Program-made: the position numbers and the translations under genes
Origin: Phlegmacium glaucopus
Lineage: Eukaryota > Basidiomycota > Agaricomycetes > Agaricales > Cortinariaceae
Direction: 5' to 3'
Assembly (NCBI GenBank): GCA_015039465.1
Contig: MU130701.1
Coordinates: 648,099 to 665,193, forward strand
DNA: 17,095 nucleotides
The notes under the pieces: generated by a model
What the model was told of the DNA's origin: nothing
Database searches by the model: none
What the model saw: the letters and a program-made list of their open reading frames with translations, nothing else
Shown here: positions 1 through 8,779 of the stretch, piece after piece
Position numbering within the stretch: the first letter of the stretch is position 1
Layout of the letters: each line of letters begins with the position of its first letter

Positions 1-1075
1 ATGGTATATTATATGATCATCATGAGTATTAAAACGTAGGACAAGTACTTATATTGTATTTAAAAGATGAGATACAAAAGACTTAACATTCCTTTACTCT
101 TAGATATACAAAAACACATTGACCTGTGAACGACGACTTGGATGTTTTACTGGTCCATCTGGAGGTCGACCGACGGTCGTCTTCACCGAGGACTGACGGT
201 CACCTGTAAGTCAGTCCGACAATAATCAGGTTAAAAGAGTATCGACGGTCGTAGGCCGAGTGGGTTTAGGTACACTCTTTTTGTCACACTTATACAGTGC
301 GTCGAGTCGACCGAAGGTGTAACCTGGGTTTTTCGCCACATGACTCAGTGACTATGGTAGAATAAAAGGGTTAGGAACGATCGAACCGGTTGGACTAATA
401 AAGGATAATACCTTTCCGGTTTTTTTTGGTCTTCACGTAACAGGTGTTAACGAGACCCACGTGGTAGTGTACTGTACGAGAATTTTTCATATATTTCATG
501 TAAATATTTACGACGCGAACTATAGGTCTGAGGTTTTACGACGTTATGTATAAAATTAAAGTCAGAACTTTGACAATCCCCTGTGGGCCAAAAGTTGACT
601 TCGTGACTGAGGGTTAGTCCGGGTTTGGGTTGAAGTTTGGTTGAGGATGAGACCTTAGTTGTGGACTGACACTGAGCCATGTAAGGTGGAGTGACTGTTT
701 TAACTGGGCTTGGACTTGGCTGGCTAAGTTGAGGACTTAGTGTTAACCAGGTTGAGGGTTAGGTTAAAACTGAAAACTAAAATAATAAAATAAAATAGAA
801 GTGTACAATACTGAAGTTTGTCAAGTCTATCAAGACTGGTACTTGTCAACATATTTCTTCCAAGTAACCAAACTACTCGAGATTTCTTATGGTTCTCTCT
901 TCAGAGCTCCTTAACAGAATTCTCAAACTCTCTCAAGTCTCTCATTTCATTGACACATGCCAAGAGTTCTTAATCGATTCCCTTATGTACACAACATTTA
1001 TGACATAAATATCATTTATCTTCTCTCAACACGTATCATACTTTACAGGTGTACGTTCATCCATACGTACTAATT
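1..1075. other. Segment written with wrong polarity (complement without reversal)
   Basis: Neither strand as printed gives recognisable sequence here. If each base is complemented and the order kept, positions 844-857 become ACAGTTGTATAAAG, which is found at 3997-4010, and 1004-1017 become GTATTTATAGTAAA, which is found at 4148-4161. The matches between and around these two are colinear and run in the same direction. CA/TG dinucleotides are also depleted relative to AC/GT, the reverse of what is seen in the middle of the window. No cellular event complements without reversing, so this is probably an assembly or file-processing error. The right edge is uncertain, about 1063-1090. True positions 1-572 hold no gene I recognise. 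Confidence 0.85.
573..1075. mobile_element. 5' part of a gypsy-type LTR, readable only in the complemented (unreversed) string
   Basis: In the complemented, unreversed string an LTR begins at 573 with TGTTAGGGGACACC. This is the inverse of the 3' end of the solo LTR at 3677-4475 (TGTCCCCTAACA). From about 800 onward it aligns colinearly with that solo LTR. No purine tract precedes it, so it would be a 5' or solo LTR. The copy stops at the polarity junction near 1075, and the counterpart of the last ~275 bp of the solo LTR is missing. Family assignment rests on the chromodomain next to a related LTR at the other end of the window. Confidence 0.65.
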
Positions 1076-1666
1076 ATTGAAGGGGTCAGCTTACCTGCAC
1101 CAAAAAAAGTGAGGTTGAATAGCACTACAAGTCTACATCTTTCCCCTGACTGTTTCCCTCCCATCTCTCTGCAGTTGCAGCTTGTGGTCACCTGTGTTGC
1201 AGATCTGCAGTGGATGAGTGAAGCAGGGCTAGGTATTGTAGTGGGTGTTTGTGGATGGTGTTCTCAGTGTTCTCAAGCTTGCTGGTCTGGATAAAAATGG
1301 GGTAGTCTGTGTTAGCAGGGGTCAGGCAGGAGTTGAGGCCACTTACATATGTTGTCAATGGTGAGTTTATACTCAAAAAATGGGAAGGGGACAACAAGTT
1401 AGAGGGAGGATAAACGTGACGGAGAGAAAGCAAACAATGGTTGAATTTGATGCATCTGCGCTTATTTGAATGTGCGGAGTACATCTGAGTTTGAACTGAC
1501 TTTTACAAATCCTTCTTCCTGCACACAGACCTTCTTTTGGCAATGGGACCATTATATTTTAATGTGGTATGCATGTATTTAAGACTGTAATGTATGTTAT
1601 ATGTTCTATACCTTGTGTTTAAGTGAAATATGTTGAATTCATAATTTCCTAGTGGCAGGGCAATGT
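1076..1666. other. Stretch without a recognised gene
   Basis: Normal polarity resumes here. Short open frames exist on both strands (for example plus 1049-1294 and minus 1188-1484), but they lack family resemblance, splice coherence and a convincing start context. The sequence is T/G-rich on the plus strand and probably repeat-derived. I see no RNA gene or promoter that I can support. Confidence 0.4.
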
Positions 1667-2118
1667 CATGTTTAGGTCAGAGCTGGTTATGATGTGATAT
1701 CCAGCTGATATCCAGCTGGAACCTGTCAATTAGGTTGCTGACAGGTGATAGGTTTGATGCCAAGCAGGAAATTCAGTTCCTGCCATCAACCTTTGACCCA
1801 ATTGGGGGTGTAGCTAATCAATGCATGAGTGGCCCAGGGTGGGATGTGGCTGAGATATTTAAAAACAGATAATCACACTGAAAAGGGTCACTGTTGTTGA
1901 ATCTGAGAATACAGTTAATAAACCACTAGGGCCATGAAGCACTTAAATGGGTAGGACAAGTTCCTGAGTATAAGCTAGTATTCTCAGTTAGTTGTCCTAC
2001 TAACTAAGACTACATATTTATACAGTAGACTGTGGCACAGGGTAACTAACTGACTATCTATGATCAGGGTATTAGTAATAAGCACTTAGTCCATTTTGGT
2101 AGTAACAATTGTTAATTG
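1667..2118 (+). mobile_element. Possible decayed LTR (boundaries uncertain)
   Basis: The block starts TGTCATGTTTAGG just after a purine-leaning GGCAGGGCAA. It carries a TATA-like ATTTAAAA near 1857 and AATAAA near 1918, and a possible end GTTAATTGTGACA near 2118. TG...CA ends in the order promoter then polyadenylation signal fit an LTR. I found no matching 5-bp target duplication and no second copy in the window, so the type and the right boundary are guesses. Confidence 0.25.
1951..2000. repeat. Two-step imperfect hairpin
   Basis: GTAGGACAA (1951-1959) is matched exactly by TTGTCCTAC (1992-2000). Inside it, CTGAG pairs with CTCAG, with 4-base internal gaps on each side and a loop of about 16 bases. 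The stem is symmetric and would fold as RNA on either strand. It lies in the LTR-like block, so it may be a transcript structure of that element. No function is known. Confidence 0.6.
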
Positions 2119-2521
2119 TGACAACAATAATAACTGTGTTTAGTGGCTGATGTAAGCTTTTGACCACAGAGCAACTCCAATAGGCTTTAGAATTCACTAA
2201 AAAACTAACTACATATAGCCCTCATATTTATACTCAAAAATCAATTGCTGTAATAAATACATGTCTCAAATATGTGATAAAAAGGTCCATAATATCTTAT
2301 CAAGAATGAAGAGGTGTAAAATGTTATTGAATATTATAATAATTAAAAGATAAGGATGAGATATGAAATATAAGATAAGACAAGTGACAATACCATCAGT
2401 TCATTACACCTGCCCTCCAAATCATTCCCAATGTGATTTTTACTCTTGCATTCAGGAGTAGATGGAAAGTTCATTGACCAGAACTATGCATTGCATGCAA
2501 GTTCACAGAAATTTCAAACCA
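2119..2521. other. AT-rich stretch without a recognised gene
   Basis: No long open frame, tRNA-like fold or repeat boundary could be supported. The content is AT-rich with many stops in all frames, as expected for decayed repeat or intergenic DNA next to the MITE. Confidence 0.4.
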
Positions 2522-2529
2522 AGTATGAA

Positions 2530-3134
2530 TAGTGTTTAAAAGTCCGGTCCAGTCCGGTTTTTGACCCTCAGGGCCTTTAACCGAGACCATAACCGGTCCA
2601 CCTTGGTCCTAGGACTGAAAAAGACTGGACTGGACCGCTTAGGACCAGTTTACATCAGTTTTTTTCGGTCCTAGGACTGGTCCTGGTCCTAATTGGTCTT
2701 AATCAGTCTGTAACTGGTCTTCTGCTGACAAATATATATTTTTGGATCAAAAACAGTTGTTAAGTTTAATAATAGCTTCCTAACGAGCCCAAGAACGTTA
2801 AATTCCGTTAGGATTTGGACTTTCTACAGTAATACTAGTAAAATGCCTTATTTTAGCGAGTATTTTAGACTATTTTACAGATCTATTTATTTCTCAGCCA
2901 GTCTTTATTGGATTTTTATGATCTTGGGCTCGTTGGAAAGGGGTAAATTAGGGCTACCCTTTTGTTGGTTCAAACCGGTCTGAGCCTCAAAAGACCGGTT
3001 AATCAAGACCGGTCTTTTTCCGGTCTTTGATTCTCAAAAATCAAAAGACCGGACCACTGGTCCAGTCTTTTTCCGGTCCAGTCCAGTCTGGTTACGGTCT
3101 TTTTCCAGTCTCGTAACTGGACCTTCAAACACTA
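2530..3134. mobile_element. hAT-type MITE with 8-bp target duplication
   Basis: The element begins TAGTGTTTAAAAGTCC and ends GGACCTTCAAACACTA, giving terminal inverted repeats of consensus TAGTGTTTRAARGTCC. It is flanked on both sides by the identical 8-mer AGTATGAA (2522-2529 and 3135-3142). TAG-type ends with an 8-bp duplication are diagnostic of the hAT superfamily. At 605 bp with no transposase frame it is non-autonomous. Both arms are filled with degenerate GGTCC/CCGGTC motifs. The core holds an internal inverted repeat around AACGAGCCCAAGA (2776-2794 versus 2922-2940, 17 of 19 matching). The intact target duplication suggests a fairly recent insertion. Confidence 0.85.
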
Positions 3135-3409
3135 AGTATGAAGAAACCAAGCAAAATTTTCAAAATAGATGGAATGCAGCATAATCAAAAATTGCATTGA
3201 ATTAGACATTGAAGTACTTGGAAGAAAGCAAAAGAACAGGCTTTGATTACTGGACTTGGCAAACATTGGAGCATACTAGGACTTTGGCTGAGATAAAATA
3301 ATCCAGAAATAGATTAGAAACAAGAAACTCTTTCTGGGTGAGAATCCAATATGGAAACAGAAACACCAAAACAGGAACTTAGGATACCTGTGACTATCTC
3401 TGAAGATGA

Positions 3410-3667
3410 AGGAGAATATTTGAATTCAACTCAGAACCCTCAGATGATGATGGGGAATCATTATTAGTCTCTTTTATCAATGGAAAAATGGATGGCAATA
3501 TTTGGATCAATGTAAAAACAACAACCTTGCAGAAACTTCACATGGAACATGATCACTGCCACCATGTTCTGTATCAGTTCACAAATACACCTTTCAGAGA
3601 TTCTCTGAAAAGTTGGAATTTAAATGTTTGTTTGGATTGTTCCAAAACATATTGTATATCAAACTGA
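3410..3667 (+). pseudogene. Relic open frame, possibly retroelement-derived
   Basis: An 85-codon open stretch without a good start codon runs to TGA at 3665-3667. It encodes an acidic run (SEPSDDDGES) followed by a segment containing IWINVKT and later a Cys/His-rich tail. The IWINVKT-like string resembles the linker before reverse transcriptase in agaric gypsy polyproteins as I remember them, which is weak evidence. It ends just before the target duplication of the solo LTR at 3677. It could also be a degraded host exon. Confidence 0.25.
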
Positions 3668-3671
3668 CTAA

Positions 3672-3676
3672 ACTAT
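3672..3676. repeat. Target-site duplication of the solo LTR (left copy)
   Basis: ACTAT at 3672-3676 is repeated exactly at 4476-4480, immediately outside the two ends of the LTR. Five base pairs is the usual duplication length for Ty3/gypsy integration. Confidence 0.75.
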
Positions 3677-4475
3677 TGTAAAGAGGACACTACGTAGGTA
3701 CATACACCCATGCCTGCACACTCCATCACGACCTCCTGCTAGTTGGTTCATGAACATTGATAAGCACAGACTCACAGGATTATCACCTGCCATCTATTAG
3801 TAAGTAGTTTACACATGTGCATCCCTGGGTAGATACTTATCACACATTCCTCATGGAATGTGTGTCCTATATTTACTTTCTTACATATGATTGTTATCAG
3901 GGCCAAGGGTGGTTACTCTGGTCCTCATGTATATTAGATACTGTAGACAACACCTTCTGTTACAACTTTGAATGGTTCAGATGGCTCTGACCATAGACAG
4001 TTGTATAAAGATGGATTCGTCATTCAAAGTGAGCTCAGAAGAATACCAAGAGATCGTCTTGAGGAATTAAGAGTTTGAGAAAGATCAGAGAGGAAAGTTG
4101 GTATGATTCTCAAGAACTAGCTAGAGAATACATGTGGAGTAAATACAGTATTTATAGTAAAAAGGTGAGTTGCATATGTGTATGAGTCGTCTGCATGTAA
4201 GAAGTGAGTGGTAAGTAAAAATAAAGGTGACTCATGCAATGAGTCATATGCATGTTGATGAAACAATGAAAAGAGTAAGGTAAACATATGTAATCAGAAA
4301 TGAAAAGAAAGAGTAAAGCATGTGTAGGTGAAATGACATTGTGTTTGGTGGAGTTAAAGAAAAGAAAAATAAAGTTTGTAACACCTTCATATAAACTTGG
4401 TTACTGGCAGTACCATCTTCTCTAAGTACTCAAGTGTGGTGGTTGCCCTATTGCACTAGACTATGTCCCCTAACA
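3677..4475 (+). mobile_element. Solo LTR of a gypsy-type retrotransposon
   Basis: A 799-bp unit starts TGTAAAGAGGACAC and ends TGTCCCCTAACA, so it has TG...CA termini with imperfect inverted ends. It is bounded by ACTAT duplications. Its interior from about 3950 to 4200 matches the complemented (unreversed) LTR at the left end of the window. No internal coding region lies between the duplications, so the element was probably reduced by LTR-LTR recombination. Orientation is inferred from the TGTTAGGGGACA start seen in the other two copies. It lies 1 bp past the former stop codon of the neighbouring NLR gene, so that gene's 3' region may now run into the LTR. Confidence 0.8.
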
Positions 4476-4481
4476 ACTATA

Positions 4482-4681
4482 CTAGAAGATTATTACAATA
4501 TTCAGCCTCTTTCTATCTTCTTTATATTTGTGCAACTTCTCTACCTCATTGCATGTTCTCTGGTTATGGTAGGTGATTTCAAATGCTTGTAAGGGTGGAT
4601 GGAGGGTTTGCACTAAGTAGCTTCTTTCTTGTGTTCATGACTTGAACAAACAGCTGCTCTGCCTCATTCCACCTTCCTAGA
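4482..4681 (-). pseudogene. Decayed 3' tail of the TPR array beyond the current stop
   Basis: Downstream of the present stop at 4682 the minus strand still encodes TPR sequence in another frame. A tenth unit starts at 4671 (WNEAEQLFVQV...) and runs to a TGA. After one more 1-base shift, a short open tail (EITYHNQRTCNEVEKL...) runs to TAG at 4482-4484. This indicates that the ancestral protein was roughly 60-70 residues longer and that two small indels have accumulated. Confidence 0.7.
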
Positions 4682-7600
4682 TTATGGTATGTGCTTGCTA
4701 GATTTCCCATGGCTTGTAAGGGTGTATGGATGTTCTTCACCAAGCAGCCTCTTGCTCATATCCATGACTTGAACCTGCAGCTGCTCTGCCTCATTCCACC
4801 TTCCCTGATTGTGGTATGTGATAGATAGATTTCCCATGCTTATGAGGGTGTCAGGATGTTCTGCACCTAGCAGTGTCTTCCTCATGTCCATGACTTGGAC
4901 CTCAAGCTGCTCTGCCTCATTCCACCTTCCTAGATTATGGTATGTGATTGCTAGATTTCCCATGCTTATGAGTGTGTTGGGATGTTCTGCACCTAGCAGC
5001 TTCTTCCTCATGTCCATTACTTGAACCTCAAGCTGCTCTGCCTCACCCCACCTTCCCTGATTATGGTATGTGCTTGCTAGATTTCCCATGCTTGTAAGGG
5101 TATCTGGATGCTCTGCACCAAGCAGCTTCTTCCTCATGTCCACAACTTGGACCTCAAGCTGCTCTGCCTCATTCCACCTTCCCTGATTATGGTATGTACT
5201 TGCTATATTTCCTATGCTTGTGAGGGTGTCTGGATGTTCTGCACCAAGCAGCTTCTTCCTCATGTCCATAACTTGAACCTCAAGCTGCTCTGCCTCATTC
5301 CACCTTCCCTGATTACAGTATGTGCTTGCTAGATTTCCCATGCTTATGAGTGTGTTTGGATGTTCTGCACCTAGCAGCTTCTTCCTTGTGTCCATGACTT
5401 GAACAAACAGCTGCTCTGCCTCATTCCACCTTCCCTGATTATGGTATGTGCCTGCTAGATTTCCCATGCTCTTGAGGGTATATGGATGTTCTATACCAAG
5501 CACCTTATTCCTCATGTCCATGACTTGGACCTCAAGCTGCTCTGCCTCATTCCACCGTCCTTGATTACAGTATGTGCTTGCTAGATCTCCCATGCTTGTG
5601 AGGGTGTAAAGATGTTCTGCACCAAGCAGCTTCTTGCTCATCTCCATTACTTGAATCTGCAGCTGTGCTGCCTCATTCCACTTTCCCTGATTATAGTATG
5701 TGTTTGGTAGATTTCCCATACTTGTGAGGGTGTATGGATGTTCTGTACCAAGCAGCTTCTTCCTCATATCCATGACTTTAACATCCAGCTGCTCTGCATT
5801 TTTCCAATCCCTATTTTCCCTCATTACTAGTGAAAATTTGATGCATTTATCATCATAGTACTGCCTAATAGGTTCCACCTCACTTCCATGTAGCTCATTT
5901 GCCTTGATATGTGGAAAAATCAACTGTCGTAATGCATAATCCTGAATTGTCAATCTCCATGAAATTGCACAAGACAAGATTATGCCTCCTATCTCACAAA
6001 TTCTTTGCTGCTCAGATTTCAACATTTGTTCCCGACTCCAGGAATGAACCAAAGGATGAATAGAAAACATCTCTGATGATTCTCCTCTTTTCACCAAGGA
6101 GAATGACAGAAGCACACCCATACCTTGCCCAAAGATAAAATCATCCCAATGACCATCATTGTCCAATGCAAGCAGGGTATGATCCAATGAGTTGCTTGCT
6201 TGAGGTAGCTTTTCAACAATCTCACTATCAAAAACATGTTCCCTTGACTCCTCAGCAGCAGATTGAAATATATCTTTGGAGATATTACTATGGTGATAGA
6301 AAGCACATATTTGAAGAATTAGGATTGCAGCCTGGGCTGCTTGTGCATTTCCCACAGTGGATTGTCCACCAGCTCTCTTCTCTATTTCTTTAAAAGATAA
6401 ATCCCAAGTCCCATATACTGTTCGATCATAATTTGATGCTCCTCTGAATGTGGCATCTGACATAAGAGTCTGACGATGTAAAGAGAATTGTCTCAGATAT
6501 CTACTGATATCACATTTCCCAGCTTCAATATAAGCACCAGCATGATTAACAGCCAGAGGAATGCAGCCAAGCTCAGTCACAATCTTTCTAGCAGCATCTA
6601 TATGCCTGCCTGTATTCAAATGGCTAGCCTTGAGAAGTAGAGTTATAGCATCTGCTTCCTCCATTTCACTGATCTCAATGCTGTTCTCAAATGATATGAT
6701 CCTTCCCATGGAGCTGTTTCTGCTAGTAATCAGAATATTACCTCTGTTCCCTGAAGGAAAGAACATGGCCACCTCCTCAGGAGGAGGATCATCAGCATTG
6801 TCAAACACTACCAACCATTCCTCTTGAATGCAAGATATCCACTGGAGGACAGACTCAACTGAGCCATCCACACCAGAAGCTTGTGCAGCAGGGATGCTGG
6901 ATATGCCCCTGAGAGACATTGTCATGCTTTCATGAGAAGAGGCATCAACCCAGAAAACATGTGAAAAACTAGAGCAAGAAATTGATCCAGTGTTGTGAAT
7001 GGCAATGTGAAAAAATACACCTGTCAGACTCTTTTTCTGTGAACTTTAGACAGATCTGAGTCTTTCCTATTCCTCCCATTCCCCAGAGGAGACAACAGCG
7101 CCTCAACATCAGACTACTATTAGCACGATGGGGGAAAAGCTTCTCAAGTTTATCAAGCACATCCTCCTGCCCAGTAAAGAGTGGACTGGAGTTTGGTTTT
7201 TGACGTATAGGGATCTTCGTCTGTGCTTCGCCAGTATTGGCAGGGAGATTACAATAGTTCTCGTAGTTAACCTATGTACAATAATTGCCAAATCATTTAC
7301 GCAGTCTGTGAGAAAGACTTACAAAAGTACCACCACTGATGAGTGTATTCTGAGCGTTTGAAAAGAGACCAGAGACAGAAGGCTGAGTTGCTGATCATCA
7401 GCAAAAGCCGAGAAAACATGGCGCAAGAAACTCACGTTGTTTTGCAATAGGGCATTGGGCGAGGAGGGTGATATCGGAATATTTGGTAACATGTGCTAAA
7501 TGAGCAAAACTTAGCGATGACGGTCACACTCGCAACGTCGTCACTGACGGTGTATGGAGCTGGTCCTGAGATACCAGATTGCCTGGTCACAGCAGATATC

Positions 7601-7939
7601 GGCGCTGATATCGGCGCTGATACAGGCACAGGAATTGGAGGAGAAATTCCGCGTGCTACAGTGCTGGTAACGGTGGCGGATGCGTGATCGACGCTGACCA
7701 CAGGGGCCATTGAGATCGGAAAATTGCTTGAAAGTATTAGGGTGTTTAGTACTGATAGTAGAATCCATCAGGGATTCAGCCGCTCACCTTGCATACGTGG
7801 TTGCCGTGTAGTTATCAGAACTTGAATCCACGTCCATCGACGATGGTGCGGGCGAGTCTGACGAATGAAATAACTTCCTCCTGAAAGATGGAGTAACTTC
7901 GTCTATGCGATGTCTCTTAGGTGTTCTTTCGCTCGACAT
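4682..7939 (-). CDS. NB-ARC/TPR NOD-like receptor (fungal STAND ATPase), C-terminally shortened
   Basis: Six exons give 995 residues: 7788-7939, 7549-7726, 7436-7495, 7323-7382, 7021-7271 and 4682-6968. All introns are 51-61 bp, GT-AG and phase-consistent. Residues 1-150 are Ser/Pro-rich. The NB-ARC domain has the P-loop GMGGIGKT (214-221), Walker B WLVVFDNADD (285-294), the sensor-like NILITSRN (311-318) and GCIPLAVNHAGAYI (368-381), which is the GxP motif. From residue 622 follow eight near-identical 42-residue kinesin-light-chain-type TPR units. The ninth is broken by an extra G at 4711-4712, giving the tail HGKSSKHIP. In such fungal receptors the repeats are thought to sense ligands and NB-ARC to drive oligomerisation in non-self recognition or cell death. 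The N-terminal effector region is not recognisable. MSSERTPKR was taken as the start; an in-frame ATG at 8035 is the alternative. Confidence 0.88.
4799..5806 (-). repeat. Tandem array of eight 126-bp TPR-coding units
   Basis: Each unit encodes 42 residues of the pattern WNEAEQLEVQVMDMRKKLLG followed by AEHPxTLxSMGNLAxTYxNQGR. Unit starts (TGG) fall every 126 bp from 5806 down to 4798. The units are nearly identical in DNA outside a few codons, as expected for recent amplification or gene conversion. A ninth and tenth unit continue below 4798 but are frameshifted. Confidence 0.95.
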
Positions 7940-8779
7940 GACGATGATAGTCAAGAGAAGAGAGCCGTCTAATGTGGCTGTGCCAAATCGGAGTTTGGAG
8001 TCTTCCCCACAGTAATTCCTCGCCATACCATGCAACTGAATGACCTACGTATGAACCGTGCGGATATTATAACTCGGGCGAATTGAGATCATGACCCTTA
8101 TGGAGAGGATCTTGAATCATAAAATGGCTGTGGTCGGTTCGAAAATGAGAAAGAGGGTAATGAATGCCCTCCAGAAATAATTTCAAATAAATGATTCAAG
8201 CGGAGCAGGAAGCATTTATTGGGATCCATAGCAGACAAAAGTTCTGAGCGGAGTCACGAAGGTCCGAATTCTTACACGAGTTCTTACACCGTGGCGGTCG
8301 AATCTGAGCATGTGGTCAATGGAGCTTTGAGCCGAGGTGGACCCCTAATCACATGTAACCATAAACTAGCAAGTGTGCGTACAGCCTCGTAGGCTCGTAC
8401 AGCCCAGACTCCCACTGGTATGTACTTAGTAGCAACACCTAAAGAAATAGGGAGTACGAGCACCTTCTGACGAGACCTTTCGTAGTAGGTCGAAACCGTG
8501 TTGCAGTCCATTCCGCTCCGCTATGCCACCTCTGCCTTGGGGTTTTCAGGACTATACTGGACTATATCGGAGACGATTGGCTGCCGCAAGTACAAGTCAG
8601 TGGTCGACCGGTCAGCCCCGGAGACGCTCGTTATGTAGGACGCTGTAACCCCTGAGCAACTGGCTATGCTTCATTGCGGAACTTATTGTTATTTATCCCG
8701 ATATGGCCGACTCATCGATTGATTTGTTTATAAACTCAATCCTTGAGGATTTTTATTCTTCCACGAAACGAGCATCATC
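7940..8779. promoter_or_regulatory. Divergent intergenic region between the NLR and DUF6593 genes
   Basis: About 840 bp separate the two divergent starts, so both promoters should lie here. A TATAAA at 8729-8734 lies about 46 bp before the DUF6593 start. Short direct repeats are visible: TTCTTACACGAG is repeated at 8270-8290, and GGACTATA-type 10-mers near 8551. A 75-codon minus frame (8284-8511) has no recognisable feature and is not called as a gene. Confidence 0.45.

Noticed and set aside
447..680. 77-codon minus-strand open frame
   Set aside because: It lies in the segment whose polarity is wrong, so a frame on either printed strand has no biological meaning.
4809..5332. Plus-strand frames opposite the TPR array
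   Set aside because: Periodic antisense shadows of the 126-bp repeat.
4799..5806. CRISPR-like regular array
   Set aside because: The period is 126 bp, the units are translated TPRs without spacers, and the genome is eukaryotic.
8120..8160. GGTTCGAAA resembling a tRNA T-loop
   Set aside because: No acceptor stem, anticodon arm or D-loop can be folded around it.
8284..8511. 75-codon minus frame between the NLR and DUF6593 genes
   Set aside because: No domain, no splice-coherent extension and no supporting context; it lies in a shared promoter region.
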